Source: Lachnospiraceae bacterium XBD2001 (lineage in GTDB: Bacteria; Bacillota; Clostridia; Lachnospirales; Lachnospiraceae). Taken from it: a stretch of DNA of 64,000 bases. Numbering within the stretch: position 1 is the first letter of the stretch; every line of letters starts with the position of its first letter. The notes under the pieces are model-generated. The model was not told where the DNA came from. It made no database searches and saw nothing but the letters and a program-made list of their open reading frames with translations. A program made the position numbers and the translations under genes. Shown here one piece after another: positions 8,233-18,226 of this stretch. The DNA lies in NCBI GenBank assembly GCA_900116395.1, contig FPAN01000006.1:165527-229526 (forward strand), given 5' to 3'.

Positions 8233-9156
8233 ATGACACTCGTATCATTATTGAATCGTATGCCCGGCGATGTTGCCATTGGAATTATCTGGGGCATCAT
8301 GGCTTTGGGTGTATATCTCACCTTTCGTATTTTGAATTTTGCAGATTTGACAGTAGACGGATCCTTTGCTACCGGCGGCGCAGTGGCAGTCGTTCTGATT
8401 ACCTCCGGTGTTCCGTATCCGGTGGCAATGGCAGCTGCTTTTGCTGCAGGTCTGGTGGCCGGACTTTGCACCGGTTTACTTCATACCCTGCTTGGAATTC
8501 CGGATATTCTCTCCGGTATCCTGATGCAGTTGGCGTTGTATTCTGTGAATATCTTTTTGCTGGGCGGCGCCAACAAGTCCATTGGCGTAGGCAAGTATAA
8601 TCTCTGTGTTTCCATGCTGGCAGTCAGCATCAGTATTGTAATGGAGATTATCATTGCGGCAGTGATCATTGGCGTGATGTATTGGTATTTTGGTACCGAA
8701 CAGGGAAGTGCCATTCGTGCAACGGGTAACAATCCTGCTATGAGCCGTGCCCAGGGCATTAACATTGGCCTGATGAAAGTCATTGCACTTGCACTGAGCA
8801 ATGGAATGGTTGCATTGGCCGGTTCTCTCATGGCACAGTTGAATGGATTTACCGACGTAGGTATGGGCCGTGGTGCCATTGTTATTGGATTGGCAGCGGT
8901 CATCATTGGAGAAGTAGCTTGCCATACCCTGTTTCGCAAGCGTACGAACTTCATGCTGCGTCTGGTGTTCGTCATCATCGGCGGTGTGATTTACTATATG
9001 GTGATGGGATTCATTTCTTGGTTACGAGTTCCGACAGACGGTCTGAAATTATTTACGGCCCTCATTGTGGCTGCATTCTTGGCAGTACCATATCTGAAAG
9101 GCAAGGCAAGCAGTTCCTTCCGGAAAGCTGGCCGGAGAGGGGCGGATGATTTATGA
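8233..9156 (+). CDS. ABC transporter permease, COG4120 family
   Basis: A 307-residue membrane protein with about nine hydrophobic segments, in the same superfamily as branched-chain amino-acid permeases (LivH-like). The N-terminal MPGDVAIGIIWGIMALGVY and the FADLTVDGSFATGGA segment are typical of the TrpY-type permease paired with TrpX-type binding proteins. It starts 6 bp after the binding-protein gene, and its stop overlaps the start of the ATPase gene (ATGA), so the two are translationally coupled. Confidence 0.9.
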   Translation: MTLVSLLNRMPGDVAIGIIWGIMALGVYLTFRILNFADLTVDGSFATGGAVAVVLITSGVPYPVAMAAAFAAGLVAGLCTGLLHTLLGIPDILSGILMQLALYSVNIFLLGGANKSIGVGKYNLCVSMLAVSISIVMEIIIAAVIIGVMYWYFGTEQGSAIRATGNNPAMSRAQGINIGLMKVIALALSNGMVALAGSLMAQLNGFTDVGMGRGAIVIGLAAVIIGEVACHTLFRKRTNFMLRLVFVIIGGVIYYMVMGFISWLRVPTDGLKLFTALIVAAFLAVPYLKGKASSSFRKAGRRGADDL

Positions 9157-9950
9157 TTCAGATTAAAAATATTTACAAGACATTTAACCCGGGAACCATC
9201 AATGAGAAACGGGCGCTAAACGGCGTTAGCCTTACATTGGAGGACGGGGATTTCGTAACGGTCATCGGCGGTAACGGTGCAGGTAAGTCCACGCTTTTGA
9301 ATGCCATTGCAGGTGTTTGGCCGGTGGATGAAGGAAGCATCTATTTTGATGATGTGAATGTAACCGGATTGTGTGAATATCGTCGTGCCAAGTATTTGGG
9401 ACGAGTATTCCAGGATCCCATGACCGGTACCGCAGCGGATATGCAGATTGATGAGAACTTAGCGCTTGCTGCCCGTCGCGGCAAGCATCGTTTATGGGGC
9501 TGGGGTATTACCACTGCAGAGCGACAGGAGTACAAGAAGCTGTTACAGTCCTTGGACTTGGGCTTGGAAGACCGTATGACGGCTAAGGTGGGCCTCTTGT
9601 CCGGTGGACAGCGCCAGGCATTGACCCTTCTGATGGCAACCTTGCAGAAGCCGAAGATGCTGCTTCTGGATGAGCATACCGCAGCGCTGGATCCGAAGAC
9701 TGCTGCTAAGGTTCTTGCAACCACAGATCGTATTGTGGAAGAACATGGCCTGACTACGATGATGGTAACCCACAACATGCGTGATGCCATCGCCCACGGC
9801 AATCGTCTCATTATGATGGACGAGGGACGTATTATCTTAGATATCCGTGGGGAAGAGAAGAAGCGCTTAACCATCGAAGACTTATTGCATAAGTTCGAGG
9901 AGGTCTCCGGTGAAGAATTTACCAACGACCAGGCAATTCTTTCCAAATAA
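9153..9950 (+). CDS. ABC transporter ATP-binding protein, COG1101 family
   Basis: A 265-residue nucleotide-binding subunit. Walker A is GGNGAGKST, the signature is LLSGGQRQAL, Walker B is MLLLDEHTAALDP (normally DE followed by P; here H), and the switch histidine is in MVTHNM. DEHTAALDP is characteristic of COG1101 ATPases of TrpX/Y/Z-type importers. It completes the three-gene operon, which ends in a terminator at 9961. Confidence 0.93.
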   Translation: MIQIKNIYKTFNPGTINEKRALNGVSLTLEDGDFVTVIGGNGAGKSTLLNAIAGVWPVDEGSIYFDDVNVTGLCEYRRAKYLGRVFQDPMTGTAADMQIDENLALAARRGKHRLWGWGITTAERQEYKKLLQSLDLGLEDRMTAKVGLLSGGQRQALTLLMATLQKPKMLLLDEHTAALDPKTAAKVLATTDRIVEEHGLTTMMVTHNMRDAIAHGNRLIMMDEGRIILDIRGEEKKRLTIEDLLHKFEEVSGEEFTNDQAILSK

Positions 9951-9960
9951 TAGGAATTAC

Positions 9961-9991
9961 GAAGACATCGACCGATTCTGGCCGGTGTCTT
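9961..9991 (+). terminator. Terminator of the TrpX-type ABC operon
   Basis: AAGACATCGACC pairs with GGCCGGTGTCTT around a GATTCT loop, followed by a T-run. Confidence 0.85.
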
Positions 9992-10067
9992 TTTTCATTG
10001 TTTGCAATCAATTCTAAAAAAATTCTAAAGGAATTGTGAAAAGAAAATGAAACTGTAGGCGGTGCTA

Positions 10068-10096
10068 TTGCTTTTAAAATCTAGGTTTTCTATAAT
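10068..10096 (+). promoter_or_regulatory. Promoter of ftsH
   Basis: -35 TTGCTT (10068-10073), 17-bp spacer, consensus -10 TATAAT (10091-10096), 80 bp before the ftsH start. Confidence 0.75.
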
Positions 10097-10176
10097 GTCA
10101 CTATGTAAAAAAGTCTAAAAATGAGACATACGCTATCTTCTTTTTCAAAAGATACTTGCGTTGTTTGGAGGATATT

Positions 10177-12174
10177 ATGAACGAAAACGATCAGAATCAA
10201 AATGGTCAGGGAAAGAATGATAAGAACAATAAGTTTCGCCAGCCGATTCTTCTGTTCGTATTGTTTTCACTGATTGCGCTGTTTGTGACCAGCTATGTGT
10301 ACAACACCGCCGGAGGTTCTACCCGCCAGGAAATCACCTATACCCAGTTCTGGGAGTTGGTTGAGGACGAACAGGTGAAGTCGGTAGAGTTCGATGGCAA
10401 TCAGATTGAGATTACCCTGAAGGAAGACTCGGATTTTACTGCATCGGAGGAAGATAAGAAGGTCCAGGAAGCTTATTACAAGAGCACCGGCCAGAAGATG
10501 GAAGTGACCTATCATACCGGTTACATCTCCGATGAGGATTTGATTAAGACATTGAAGGATAAGGGCGTGGAGATTAGCCGTGGCAATTCCGACAGTACCA
10601 CTTCCTTAATCTATAACATTTTAAGTTTGGTAGTTCCGTTGGCAATTCTTTGGATTATCTTCGGACTTCTGATGCGCCGTATGGGCGGCGGTGCCATGGG
10701 TGTTGGTAAGAGCAATGCCAAGGTATACGTAGAGAAGTCCACCGGCGTTACCTTCAAGGATGTTGCCGGACAGGACGAGGCCAAGGAATCTTTACAGGAA
10801 GTAGTTGATTTCCTTCACAATCCGCGGAAGTATTCCAAGATTGGTGCGAAGTTGCCGAAGGGTGCCTTGCTTGTAGGCCCTCCGGGAACCGGTAAGACTT
10901 TGCTTGCTAAGGCAGTTGCCGGAGAAGCAGGCGTCCCGTTTTTCTCTCTAGCGGGATCTGACTTCGTAGAGATGTTCGTGGGTGTAGGTGCATCCCGTGT
11001 CCGTGATTTGTTCAAGGAAGCCCAGAAGGCTGCGCCTTGTATTATTTTCATCGATGAGATTGATGCCATTGGTAAGAGCCGAGATACCAGATTCGGTGGC
11101 GGTAACGATGAGCGTGAACAGACATTGAACCAGTTGTTGGCAGAGATGGATGGTTTCGATACATCCAAGGGTCTGTTAATCCTGGCAGCTACCAACCGTC
11201 CGGAAGTCTTGGATAAGGCGTTGCTTCGTCCGGGACGTTTCGACCGTCGTATCATCGTAGATCGTCCGGATCTGAAGGGACGTTTGGAAACCTTGAAGGT
11301 ACATGCCAAGGATGTTGCTATGGATGAGACCGTAGACTTGGATGCAATGGCACTTGCCAGTGCAGGCTTGGTTGGTTCCGACCTTGCCAACATCATCAAT
11401 GAGGCTGCCATCAATGCCGTAAAGCATGGCCGTAACAGCGTGAACCAGGATGACCTCTTCGAAGCCTTCGAATTGGTTGCTGTAGGTGGCAAGGAGAAGA
11501 AGGACCGTGCCATGAGTGACAAGGAGCGTAAGATCGTATCCTATCACGAAGTAGGACATGCATTGGTATCCGCACTCCAGAAGAACTCCGAACCGGTACA
11601 GAAGATTACCATCGTGCCTCGTACCATGGGCGCGTTGGGTTATACCTTGCAGACACCGGAAGAGGAGAAGTTCCTTGAGACCAAGGATGAATTGTTAGCG
11701 AAGATTATTACTTACATGGGTGGACGTGCTGCAGAGGACGTTACCTTCGGAAGCTACACCAGTGGTGCGGCCAACGATATTGAGAATGCAACCAACATTG
11801 CAAGAGCCATGGTGACCAGATTCGGTATGTCCGAGCGATTCGGCATGATGGGACTTGCAACGGTGGAGAGCCAGTACTTGGAGGGACGTGCTTCCCTGAA
11901 CTGTGGCGAGGCAACAGCAGCTGCCATCGACGAAGAGGTACTTTCCATCATCACATCCAGCTACAACAAGGCTGTAGAGCTGTTGCGTGAGCACCAGGAT
12001 GTATTGAACAAGATTTCCGAGTATCTCTATGAGAAAGAAACGATTACCGGTAAAGAATTCATGAAGATGTTCCGTGAACTCACCGGCATTCAGGGCGAAG
12101 AGGATGAGCAGGATGCTACCTCGGAAGCTAGCGGTGAGACAGAGGACAACATCTTCGTAGAGGAAGAAGTATAA
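10177..12174 (+). CDS. ftsH: ATP-dependent membrane zinc metalloprotease FtsH
   Basis: A 665-residue membrane-anchored AAA+ protease that degrades misfolded membrane and regulatory proteins. There are two transmembrane helices (about residues 17-37 and 140-163) flanking an extracytoplasmic domain. The AAA module follows (Walker A GPPGTGKT, Walker [15 protein letters not shown] block RPGRFDRR), then the zinc site HEVGH. The C-terminal tail is acidic. The ATG at 10177 has GGAGG upstream and is preferred to an in-frame TTG seven codons earlier. The stop abuts the uvrC start. Confidence 0.97.
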   Translation: MNENDQNQNGQGKNDKNNKFRQPILLFVLFSLIALFVTSYVYNTAGGSTRQEITYTQFWELVEDEQVKSVEFDGNQIEITLKEDSDFTASEEDKKVQEAYYKSTGQKMEVTYHTGYISDEDLIKTLKDKGVEISRGNSDSTTSLIYNILSLVVPLAILWIIFGLLMRRMGGGAMGVGKSNAKVYVEKSTGVTFKDVAGQDEAKESLQEVVDFLHNPRKYSKIGAKLPKGALLVGPPGTGKTLLAKAVAGEAGVPFFSLAGSDFVEMFVGVGASRVRDLFKEAQKAAPCIIFIDEIDAIGKSRDTRFGGGNDEREQTLNQLLAEMDGFDTSKGLLILAATNRPEVLDKALLRPGRFDRRIIVDRPDLKGRLETLKVHAKDVAMDETVDLDAMALASAGLVGSDLANIINEAAINAVKHGRNSVNQDDLFEAFELVAVGGKEKKDRAMSDKERKIVSYHEVGHALVSALQKNSEPVQKITIVPRTMGALGYTLQTPEEEKFLETKDELLAKIITYMGGRAAEDVTFGSYTSGAANDIENATNIARAMVTRFGMSERFGMMGLATVESQYLEGRASLNCGEATAAAIDEEVLSIITSSYNKAVELLREHQDVLNKISEYLYEKETITGKEFMKMFRELTGIQGEEDEQDATSEASGETEDNIFVEEEV

Positions 12175-14031
12175 ATGTTTCACATTGAAGAAGAACTTGC
12201 TAAACTCCCGGATCAGCCGGGAGTTTACATTATGCACGATGCCAACGATACCATCATCTATGTGGGCAAGGCCAGAAGTCTGACGAAGCGGGTACATCAG
12301 TATTTCCAGCCCAGTCATGACGAGGGCCTTCGCAAGAAGCAGATGGTAGCCAACATTGATCATTTTGAGTACATTGTCACGGACTCCGAATTGGAAGCCC
12401 TTGTTTTGGAATGCAATCTGATTAAAGAGCATCGTCCGAAATACAATACCATGTTGCGGGATGACAAGACTTATCCCTATATCAAAGTGACTCTGGGGGA
12501 GCCGTTCCCAAGGGTCCTTTTTTCGCGTCAGATGAAAAAGGACCGCAGCAAATATTTTGGGCCATTTACCAGCGCCGGGGCGGTGAAGGATACTATCGAC
12601 CTGGTACATAAAATCTATCATCTTCGCACCTGCAACAAGAAGTTCCCGGAAGCTATCGGCAAGGATCGCCCGTGTCTGAACTATCATATGAAGCAGTGCC
12701 CGGGGGTCTGCCAGGGTTATATCTCCGAAGCGGAATACCGGAAAAATGTAGAGGGTGCCATTGATTTTCTAAACGGCAATTACCAGCCGGTGGCCAAGAT
12801 GTTAGAAGGCAAAATGCAGGAAGCGGCAGAGGCTATGGAGTTTGAGAAGGCTGCTTCTTATCGTGATCTCTTACAGAGTGTGATGGCCTGCATTCAGAAG
12901 CAGAAAATTACCAACTCCGATGGGGAGGACAAGGATATCGTTGCAATTGCAACGTCCGAGGAAGATGCAGTGGTACAGGTTTTCTTCATCCGTAATGGTA
13001 AGATGATTGGCAGAGACCATTTCTTCCTGAACGTACGGGTGGACGACGATGCAGCGGGACTTTTGGAAGCCTTTTTGCAGCAGTTCTATTCCGGGACTCC
13101 GTTCATTCCGAGAGAGGTTATTGTCCAGGAAGAGTTGGAAGAGGCAGAGACCATAGAAGCATGGCTGTCGGAGAAGCGGGGGAGCAGAGTCTATATTCAT
13201 ACACCGAAGAAAGGCGCCAAGGAACAGCTGGTAGAGCTGGCCTTGAAGAATGCCCAGATGGTCTTGGACCAGGACAAGGAGCGCATCAAGAAGGAAGAGG
13301 GCCGTACCATCGGCGCCATGAAGGAAATCGCAGAACTCATTGGCCTTCCACGTATCGATCGCATGGAGGCATACGATATTTCCAATACCAACGGTTTCGA
13401 ATCGGTGGGTTCTATGGTGGTCTTCGAACGAGGCAAGCCACTGCGCAGCGATTACCGGAAGTTCAAGCTGAAGACCATCACCGGACCGGATGACTACGGC
13501 TCCATGCGGGAAGTACTTACCAGACGCTTCAAACATGGACTTGCGGACCGGGAGAATGCGGTGGAAGCCAACAGTTTTACCAAGTTCCCAGATGTCATCA
13601 TGATGGACGGTGGCCGAGGCCAGGTGAACATTGCATTGGAGGTGTTACAGGACTTGAACCTGCACATTCCGGTATGCGGTATGGTCAAGGATGATCACCA
13701 TCGAACCCGCGGATTGTATTATCAGAACGTGGAGATTCCGATTGATAAAGGCTGTGAGGGATTCAAGCTCATTACCCGTTTACAGGACGAGGCCCATCGC
13801 TTCGCAATCGAGTATCACCGTTCCTTGCGAGGCAAGGCCCAGACCAAGAGCTTCTTAGACGATATTCCGGGTATCGGACCTGCCAGACGAAAAGCACTTA
13901 TGCGGCACTACGCCAGTGCAGAAGATATGGGTGCTGCCACGGTGGAGGATTTGGCTGCGGTAGAGTCCATGAATACGGAAGCGGCCCAGGCAGTCTATGA
14001 CTATTTTCACAAGGATTTTGACAACCAATAG
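12175..14031 (+). CDS. uvrC: Excinuclease ABC subunit C
   Basis: A 618-residue nucleotide-excision-repair endonuclease making both incisions around UvrAB-marked lesions. Domains in order: GIY-YIG nuclease ([18 protein letters not shown], residues 15-32), a cysteine-bearing region (about 155-185), UVR motif ([15 protein letters not shown], about 222), RNase H-like nuclease (YDISNTNG and [11 protein letters not shown]) and two helix-hairpin-helix motifs at the end ([13 protein letters not shown]). The ATG directly follows the ftsH stop codon, so the two genes are very likely co-transcribed. Confidence 0.97.
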   Translation: MFHIEEELAKLPDQPGVYIMHDANDTIIYVGKARSLTKRVHQYFQPSHDEGLRKKQMVANIDHFEYIVTDSELEALVLECNLIKEHRPKYNTMLRDDKTYPYIKVTLGEPFPRVLFSRQMKKDRSKYFGPFTSAGAVKDTIDLVHKIYHLRTCNKKFPEAIGKDRPCLNYHMKQCPGVCQGYISEAEYRKNVEGAIDFLNGNYQPVAKMLEGKMQEAAEAMEFEKAASYRDLLQSVMACIQKQKITNSDGEDKDIVAIATSEEDAVVQVFFIRNGKMIGRDHFFLNVRVDDDAAGLLEAFLQQFYSGTPFIPREVIVQEELEEAETIEAWLSEKRGSRVYIHTPKKGAKEQLVELALKNAQMVLDQDKERIKKEEGRTIGAMKEIAELIGLPRIDRMEAYDISNTNGFESVGSMVVFERGKPLRSDYRKFKLKTITGPDDYGSMREVLTRRFKHGLADRENAVEANSFTKFPDVIMMDGGRGQVNIALEVLQDLNLHIPVCGMVKDDHHRTRGLYYQNVEIPIDKGCEGFKLITRLQDEAHRFAIEYHRSLRGKAQTKSFLDDIPGIGPARRKALMRHYASAEDMGAATVEDLAAVESMNTEAAQAVYDYFHKDFDNQ

Positions 14032-14080
14032 AAATCATATAAAATAGGAGTGTATCTTACGCTACAAGGAGGGTTATCAC

Positions 14081-15010
14081 ATGGCAGATGGGGCAAAATT
14101 ATCAAAAATTGCAGAGAATCTGAAGCTTAAGAATTTTACGGAATCCATTGACTTAGAGAAGATTGAGATTAAGGTTGCGGACGTTAACCGTCCGGCATTA
14201 CAGTTACATGGATTTTTTGATTATTTCCAGTCAGACCGTATCCAGATTATCGGAATGGTTGAGTGGAGTTACTTACAGGGTAAGTCCGAGGCGGACCGGG
14301 TAGCAGCTTTTGAGAAACTGATTTCCTACGAGGTGCCTTGTGTTATTTTCTGCCGTGAGTTCGTTCCGGAGCAGTCCTTCTTAGAACTTGCTGAGAAGAG
14401 GGGTGTGGCACTTCTTGGAACCGAGCGTGGAACCTCTGAGTTCGCAGCAGAGCTGATCTATACCTTAGGTTATGAGTTAGCACCAATCACCACCATTCAC
14501 GGTGTATTGGTTGATGTATACGGCGAGGGTCTTTTGATCACCGGTGAGAGTGGAATCGGTAAGAGCGAGGCTGCATTGGAGCTGGTAAGACGTGGTCATC
14601 GTCTGGTGGCGGACGACGTGGTAGAGATTCGTCGTGTCAATACCGACACCTTGGTTGGAACCGCACCGGCAGTTACCAAGCACTTAATCGAGTTGCGCGG
14701 TATCGGTATCATCGATGTAAAGAGCTTATTCGGTGTAGAGTGTGTCAAGGATCGCCAGAACATCGGCTTCGTTATTAAGCTGGAAGATTGGAAAAAAGAA
14801 AAAGAGTACGACCGTATCGGTCTCAAAGATGAATATATTGATATCCTGGGCAAGCAGGTGGTATGCCACTCCCTGCCGATTCGTCCGGGTCGTAACTTAG
14901 CAGTCATCTGTGAAACTGCAGCTGTTAACTTCCGTCAGAAGAAGATGGGCTACAACGCCACAGAAGAATTATATCGTCGTGTTCAGGAGAACATGGCCAA
15001 CAATAAGTAA
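14081..15010 (+). CDS. hprK: HPr kinase/phosphorylase
   Basis: A 309-residue bifunctional enzyme that phosphorylates and dephosphorylates the regulatory serine of HPr/Crh, driving carbon catabolite control through CcpA. The P-loop is GESGIGKSE, preceded by the HGVLVDVYGEG segment with the conserved histidine. The signature LRGIGIIDVKSLFG follows, then a C-terminal helix for hexamer contacts. AAGGAGGG precedes the start. It opens a cluster that also encodes an HPr-like protein carrying the target serine but lacking the PTS histidine. Confidence 0.97.
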   Translation: MADGAKLSKIAENLKLKNFTESIDLEKIEIKVADVNRPALQLHGFFDYFQSDRIQIIGMVEWSYLQGKSEADRVAAFEKLISYEVPCVIFCREFVPEQSFLELAEKRGVALLGTERGTSEFAAELIYTLGYELAPITTIHGVLVDVYGEGLLITGESGIGKSEAALELVRRGHRLVADDVVEIRRVNTDTLVGTAPAVTKHLIELRGIGIIDVKSLFGVECVKDRQNIGFVIKLEDWKKEKEYDRIGLKDEYIDILGKQVVCHSLPIRPGRNLAVICETAAVNFRQKKMGYNATEELYRRVQENMANNK

Positions 15011-15033
15011 GAATCAGGAGGAACATTGATATA

Positions 15034-16434
15034 ATGGAACGCGAAAACGCATGGAAGAAATATCCGGCAGGCAAAAAGAGACAGGCAGTCATGGACTATG
15101 CCGAAGGCTATCGTAAGTTCTTGTCTGAGTGCAAGACTGAGCGTGAGTGCAATGACTACTTCGTAAAAGAAGCTCTGGCAAATGGATTTAAGAATTTGGA
15201 AGATGTCATCGCAGGCAACAAGAAGCTGAAGGCCGGCGACAAGGTATTCCTGTCCAACTATGGTAAGGGCCTTGCGATGTTTGTTATCGGTAAAGAGCCT
15301 TTGGAGAAGGGTATGAACATCTTAGGTGCTCACATCGATTCCCCACGTATGGACTTGAAGCAGAATCCTTTATATGAAGATACCGATATGGCATTGTTGG
15401 ATACCCACTATTACGGTGGTGTGAAGAAGTATCAGTGGGTAACCATCCCGTTGGCACTTCACGGTGTCATTGTGAAAAAAGACGGCACCAAGGTGGTAGT
15501 GAACGTTGGTGATAAGCCGGAAGACCCGGTATTCGGAGTAAGCGATTTGTTGATCCACTTATCCGCAGACCAGTTGGATAAGAAGGGTGCGAAGGTTATT
15601 GAAGGTGAGCAGTTAGATGTGCTCATCGGAAGCATTCCGCTTGGTGAGAAGGATAAGAAGGACGAGAAGGTAAAAGAGGCTGTAAAGGCGAACGTTCTTG
15701 AAATCCTGAAGAAGGAATACAAGATTGAGGAAGAGGATTTCCTCTCTGCAGAAATTGAAGTAGTTCCTGCAGGGGATGCCCGTGACTACGGTTTTGACCG
15801 CAGTATGATTATGGGTTACGGCCATGATGACCGTGTATGTGCATACCCATCTTTCTGGGCAATGGTAGATACCAAGGCCGGTGATCGTACTTACGCATGC
15901 CTGTTGGTAGATAAGGAAGAGATTGGTAGCGTTGGTGCAACCGGTATGGAATCCAGATTCTTCGAGAATACCGTTGCAGAGTTGATGAACGCATTGGGAC
16001 AGTATTCTGAGCTTGGTGTACGTCGTGCACTTGCCAACTCCAAGGCATTGTCTTCTGATGTTAGTGCTGCATACGATACCAATTTTGCATCTGCATTCGA
16101 GAAGAAGAACGCTGCTTACTTCGGCCGTGGACTTGTATTCAACAAGTACACCGGTGCAAGAGGTAAGTCCGGTTCTAACGATGCCAGCGCTGAGTACGTT
16201 GGAGAAGTTCGTCGCATTATGGATGATGCCAAGGTATCCTTCCAGACTGCAGAGCTTGGTAAGGTTGATCAGGGCGGCGGCGGAACCATCGCTTACATCC
16301 TTGGTAACTATGGAATGCGCGTCATCGACAGCGGTGTTGCCGTATTGAATATGCATGCACCATGGGAAATCATCAGCAAGGTAGACTTGTATGAAGCATA
16401 TCTTGGCTACATTGCATTTTTGAAGAAGGCTTAA
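15034..16434 (+). CDS. M18-family metalloaminopeptidase
   Basis: A 466-residue cytosolic dinuclear-zinc aminopeptidase, preferring acidic or neutral N-terminal residues in the family. Metal ligands and catalytic residues lie in GAHIDSPRMDLK, the GYGHDDRVCAY block, VDKEEIGSVGATG and the C-terminal NMHAPWEIISK histidine. The length is typical. It sits between hprK and murB with 23 bp and 1 bp gaps, so it is part of that operon, though a functional link to cell-wall or carbon control is not obvious. Confidence 0.95.
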   Translation: MERENAWKKYPAGKKRQAVMDYAEGYRKFLSECKTERECNDYFVKEALANGFKNLEDVIAGNKKLKAGDKVFLSNYGKGLAMFVIGKEPLEKGMNILGAHIDSPRMDLKQNPLYEDTDMALLDTHYYGGVKKYQWVTIPLALHGVIVKKDGTKVVVNVGDKPEDPVFGVSDLLIHLSADQLDKKGAKVIEGEQLDVLIGSIPLGEKDKKDEKVKEAVKANVLEILKKEYKIEEEDFLSAEIEVVPAGDARDYGFDRSMIMGYGHDDRVCAYPSFWAMVDTKAGDRTYACLLVDKEEIGSVGATGMESRFFENTVAELMNALGQYSELGVRRALANSKALSSDVSAAYDTNFASAFEKKNAAYFGRGLVFNKYTGARGKSGSNDASAEYVGEVRRIMDDAKVSFQTAELGKVDQGGGGTIAYILGNYGMRVIDSGVAVLNMHAPWEIISKVDLYEAYLGYIAFLKKA

Positions 16435-16435
16435 T

Positions 16436-17356
16436 ATGGAAGTAACGATTGCACAAATCGACAACTTAAAAGCAATTATGACCACAGGCTCCTTTGTTAC
16501 AAAGGAGCCTATGGCACGTCATACCACCTTTCGTGTCGGCGGCGAAGCAGATGTATTCGTAGAGCCAACCAAAGAGGAAGTGCCGGCAATTATAGAATAT
16601 TGTCGCAAGGAAGAGATTCCGGTGACGGTTATTGGTAACGGAAGCAATCTTTTGGTGGGAGATAAGGGCATTCGTGGCATGGTACTCTGCATTGGCAAAG
16701 GCATGAGTGATGTAACGGTGGAAGGCGATGTAATTACTGCCGGAGCCGGCGCGTTGTTATCCAAGGTGGCTGCAGCGGCAAGAGATGCGTCCTTAACCGG
16801 TATGGAATTCGCAGCAGGTATTCCGGGAAGCTTAGGCGGTGCAGTGGTAATGAACGCCGGTGCTTATGGCGGAGAGATGAAGGACATCCTTTTGGATGTT
16901 ACGTATCTAACGGCAGAAGGCGAGATTGTAACCGTACCTGCTACAGAGTTAGACTTATCCTATCGTCACAGTGCCATTATGGACATGCCGGGCAGTGTGG
17001 TATTAGAAGCCCGGATTCGCTTAGAGAAGGGCGATAAGGAAGCAATCCAGGCCAAGATGTCAGAGCTTGCTGCCAAGCGAGTGGAGAAGCAGCCTTTGAA
17101 CTTCCCGAGCGCAGGCAGTACCTTCAAGCGTCCGGAGGGATATTTTGCAGGCAAGCTCATTGAAGATGCAGGGCTTCGGGGATTTACCATGGGCCATGCA
17201 CAGGTGTCCGAGAAGCATTGCGGATTTGTAGTGAATCTCGGTGGCGCAACTGCGGCAGAGATTCGCAGTTTAATGGAAGAAGTAACCAAGAGAGTACGGG
17301 AGAACTCCGGTGTGGAATTGGTTCCGGAGGTTCGATTTGTAGGAGAGTTTGAATGA
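16436..17356 (+). CDS. murB: UDP-N-acetylenolpyruvoylglucosamine reductase
   Basis: A 306-residue FAD/NADPH enzyme making UDP-N-acetylmuramic acid, the second committed peptidoglycan step. FAD-binding motifs are VIGNGSNLLVGDKG and GIPGSLGGAVVMNAGAYGGE. The catalytic serine is in AGSTFKRPEG and the terminal glutamate in ELVPEVRFVG. The GYFAGKLIEDAGLRG block marks the Gram-positive type IIb enzyme. The start is 1 bp after the aminopeptidase stop, and the end overlaps rapZ by 4 bp (ATGA). Confidence 0.97.
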   Translation: MEVTIAQIDNLKAIMTTGSFVTKEPMARHTTFRVGGEADVFVEPTKEEVPAIIEYCRKEEIPVTVIGNGSNLLVGDKGIRGMVLCIGKGMSDVTVEGDVITAGAGALLSKVAAAARDASLTGMEFAAGIPGSLGGAVVMNAGAYGGEMKDILLDVTYLTAEGEIVTVPATELDLSYRHSAIMDMPGSVVLEARIRLEKGDKEAIQAKMSELAAKRVEKQPLNFPSAGSTFKRPEGYFAGKLIEDAGLRGFTMGHAQVSEKHCGFVVNLGGATAAEIRSLMEEVTKRVRENSGVELVPEVRFVGEFE

Positions 17357-18225
17357 AACTTTTGATTCTGACCGGAATGTCCGGTGCCGGCAAGCATACT
17401 GCTTTTAAAATCTTAGAAGACTTCGGATACCGTTGCGTCGACAATCTGCCGGTGGAGCTCTTAAAGAGCTTTGTAGAATTGAATCACGAGAACGGTGATG
17501 AGGAACCGGTTGCGGTAGGTATTGATGTCCGCGGTGGCGCATCCATGGATTTGCTTCGCCAGGTGCTTCCGGAGTTGGAAGCAGACGGCATGAAGTTCGA
17601 GATTCTGTTTTTGGATGCAGAGGATGTGGTGCTGGTAAAGCGCTACAAGGAGACTCGCCGTACCCATCCCCTATCCGGAGCCACCAGTATCTATACCGGC
17701 ATTGCGGAAGAACGGGAGCGTGTGCAGTTCCTTCGGGACCGTGCGGACTATATTGTAGATACCAGTCATCTTCTGACCAGAGAGCTTCGGGCAGAGTTAC
17801 AGAAGATTTTTATCGATCAGGATGACTACAGGAATCTGTTTGTGACGGTGATGTCCTTCGGATTCAAGTATGGAATTCCACAGGATGCGGACTTGGTATT
17901 TGACGTGCGCTTCCTTCCGAATCCTTACTACATTGCGGAGCTTCGTCCTCTGACCGGTAATGATGAAGCCATCCAGAACTTCGTCATGCAGAACGACGAC
18001 GGTCCGGAGTTCGCAGACAAGCTGGAAGAGATGATTCGCTTCCTGATTCCACGCTACATTGATGAGGGCAAGAACCAGCTGGTGATCTGTTTCGGATGTA
18101 CCGGTGGTAAGCATCGCTCCGTAACCATGGCTAATGAGTTATATAATCGTCTGAAGGATTCCGCCGCTTACGGAATTCGTGTCGAGCATCGTGATATCGA
18201 CAAGGACGCCAAACGAGGAAAGTAA
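17353..18225 (+). CDS. rapZ: RapZ/YvcJ-family nucleotide-binding protein
   Basis: A 290-residue P-loop protein hydrolysing GTP/ATP. In E. coli RapZ is an RNA adaptor for amino-sugar control; in Bacillus YvcJ affects competence. Walker A is TGMSGAGKHT (the usual serine/threonine after the lysine is displaced one position by histidine). It is followed by the hallmark RCVDNLPVELL and C-terminal CFGCTGGKHRSV. It overlaps murB by 4 bp. In many Firmicutes yvcK lies between rapZ and whiA; here whiA follows directly. Confidence 0.95.
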   Translation: MKLLILTGMSGAGKHTAFKILEDFGYRCVDNLPVELLKSFVELNHENGDEEPVAVGIDVRGGASMDLLRQVLPELEADGMKFEILFLDAEDVVLVKRYKETRRTHPLSGATSIYTGIAEERERVQFLRDRADYIVDTSHLLTRELRAELQKIFIDQDDYRNLFVTVMSFGFKYGIPQDADLVFDVRFLPNPYYIAELRPLTGNDEAIQNFVMQNDDGPEFADKLEEMIRFLIPRYIDEGKNQLVICFGCTGGKHRSVTMANELYNRLKDSAAYGIRVEHRDIDKDAKRGK

Positions 18226-18226
18226 C

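Noticed and set aside
13161..13536. Long antisense or shifted ORFs inside uvrC and similar genes
   Set aside because: They are shadows of strongly coding frames with clear domain content on the other strand.
14018..14043. Separate promoter for hprK (TTGACA ... TATAAA)
   Set aside because: The spacer would be only 14 bp, so I did not list it; transcription may come from ftsH-uvrC.
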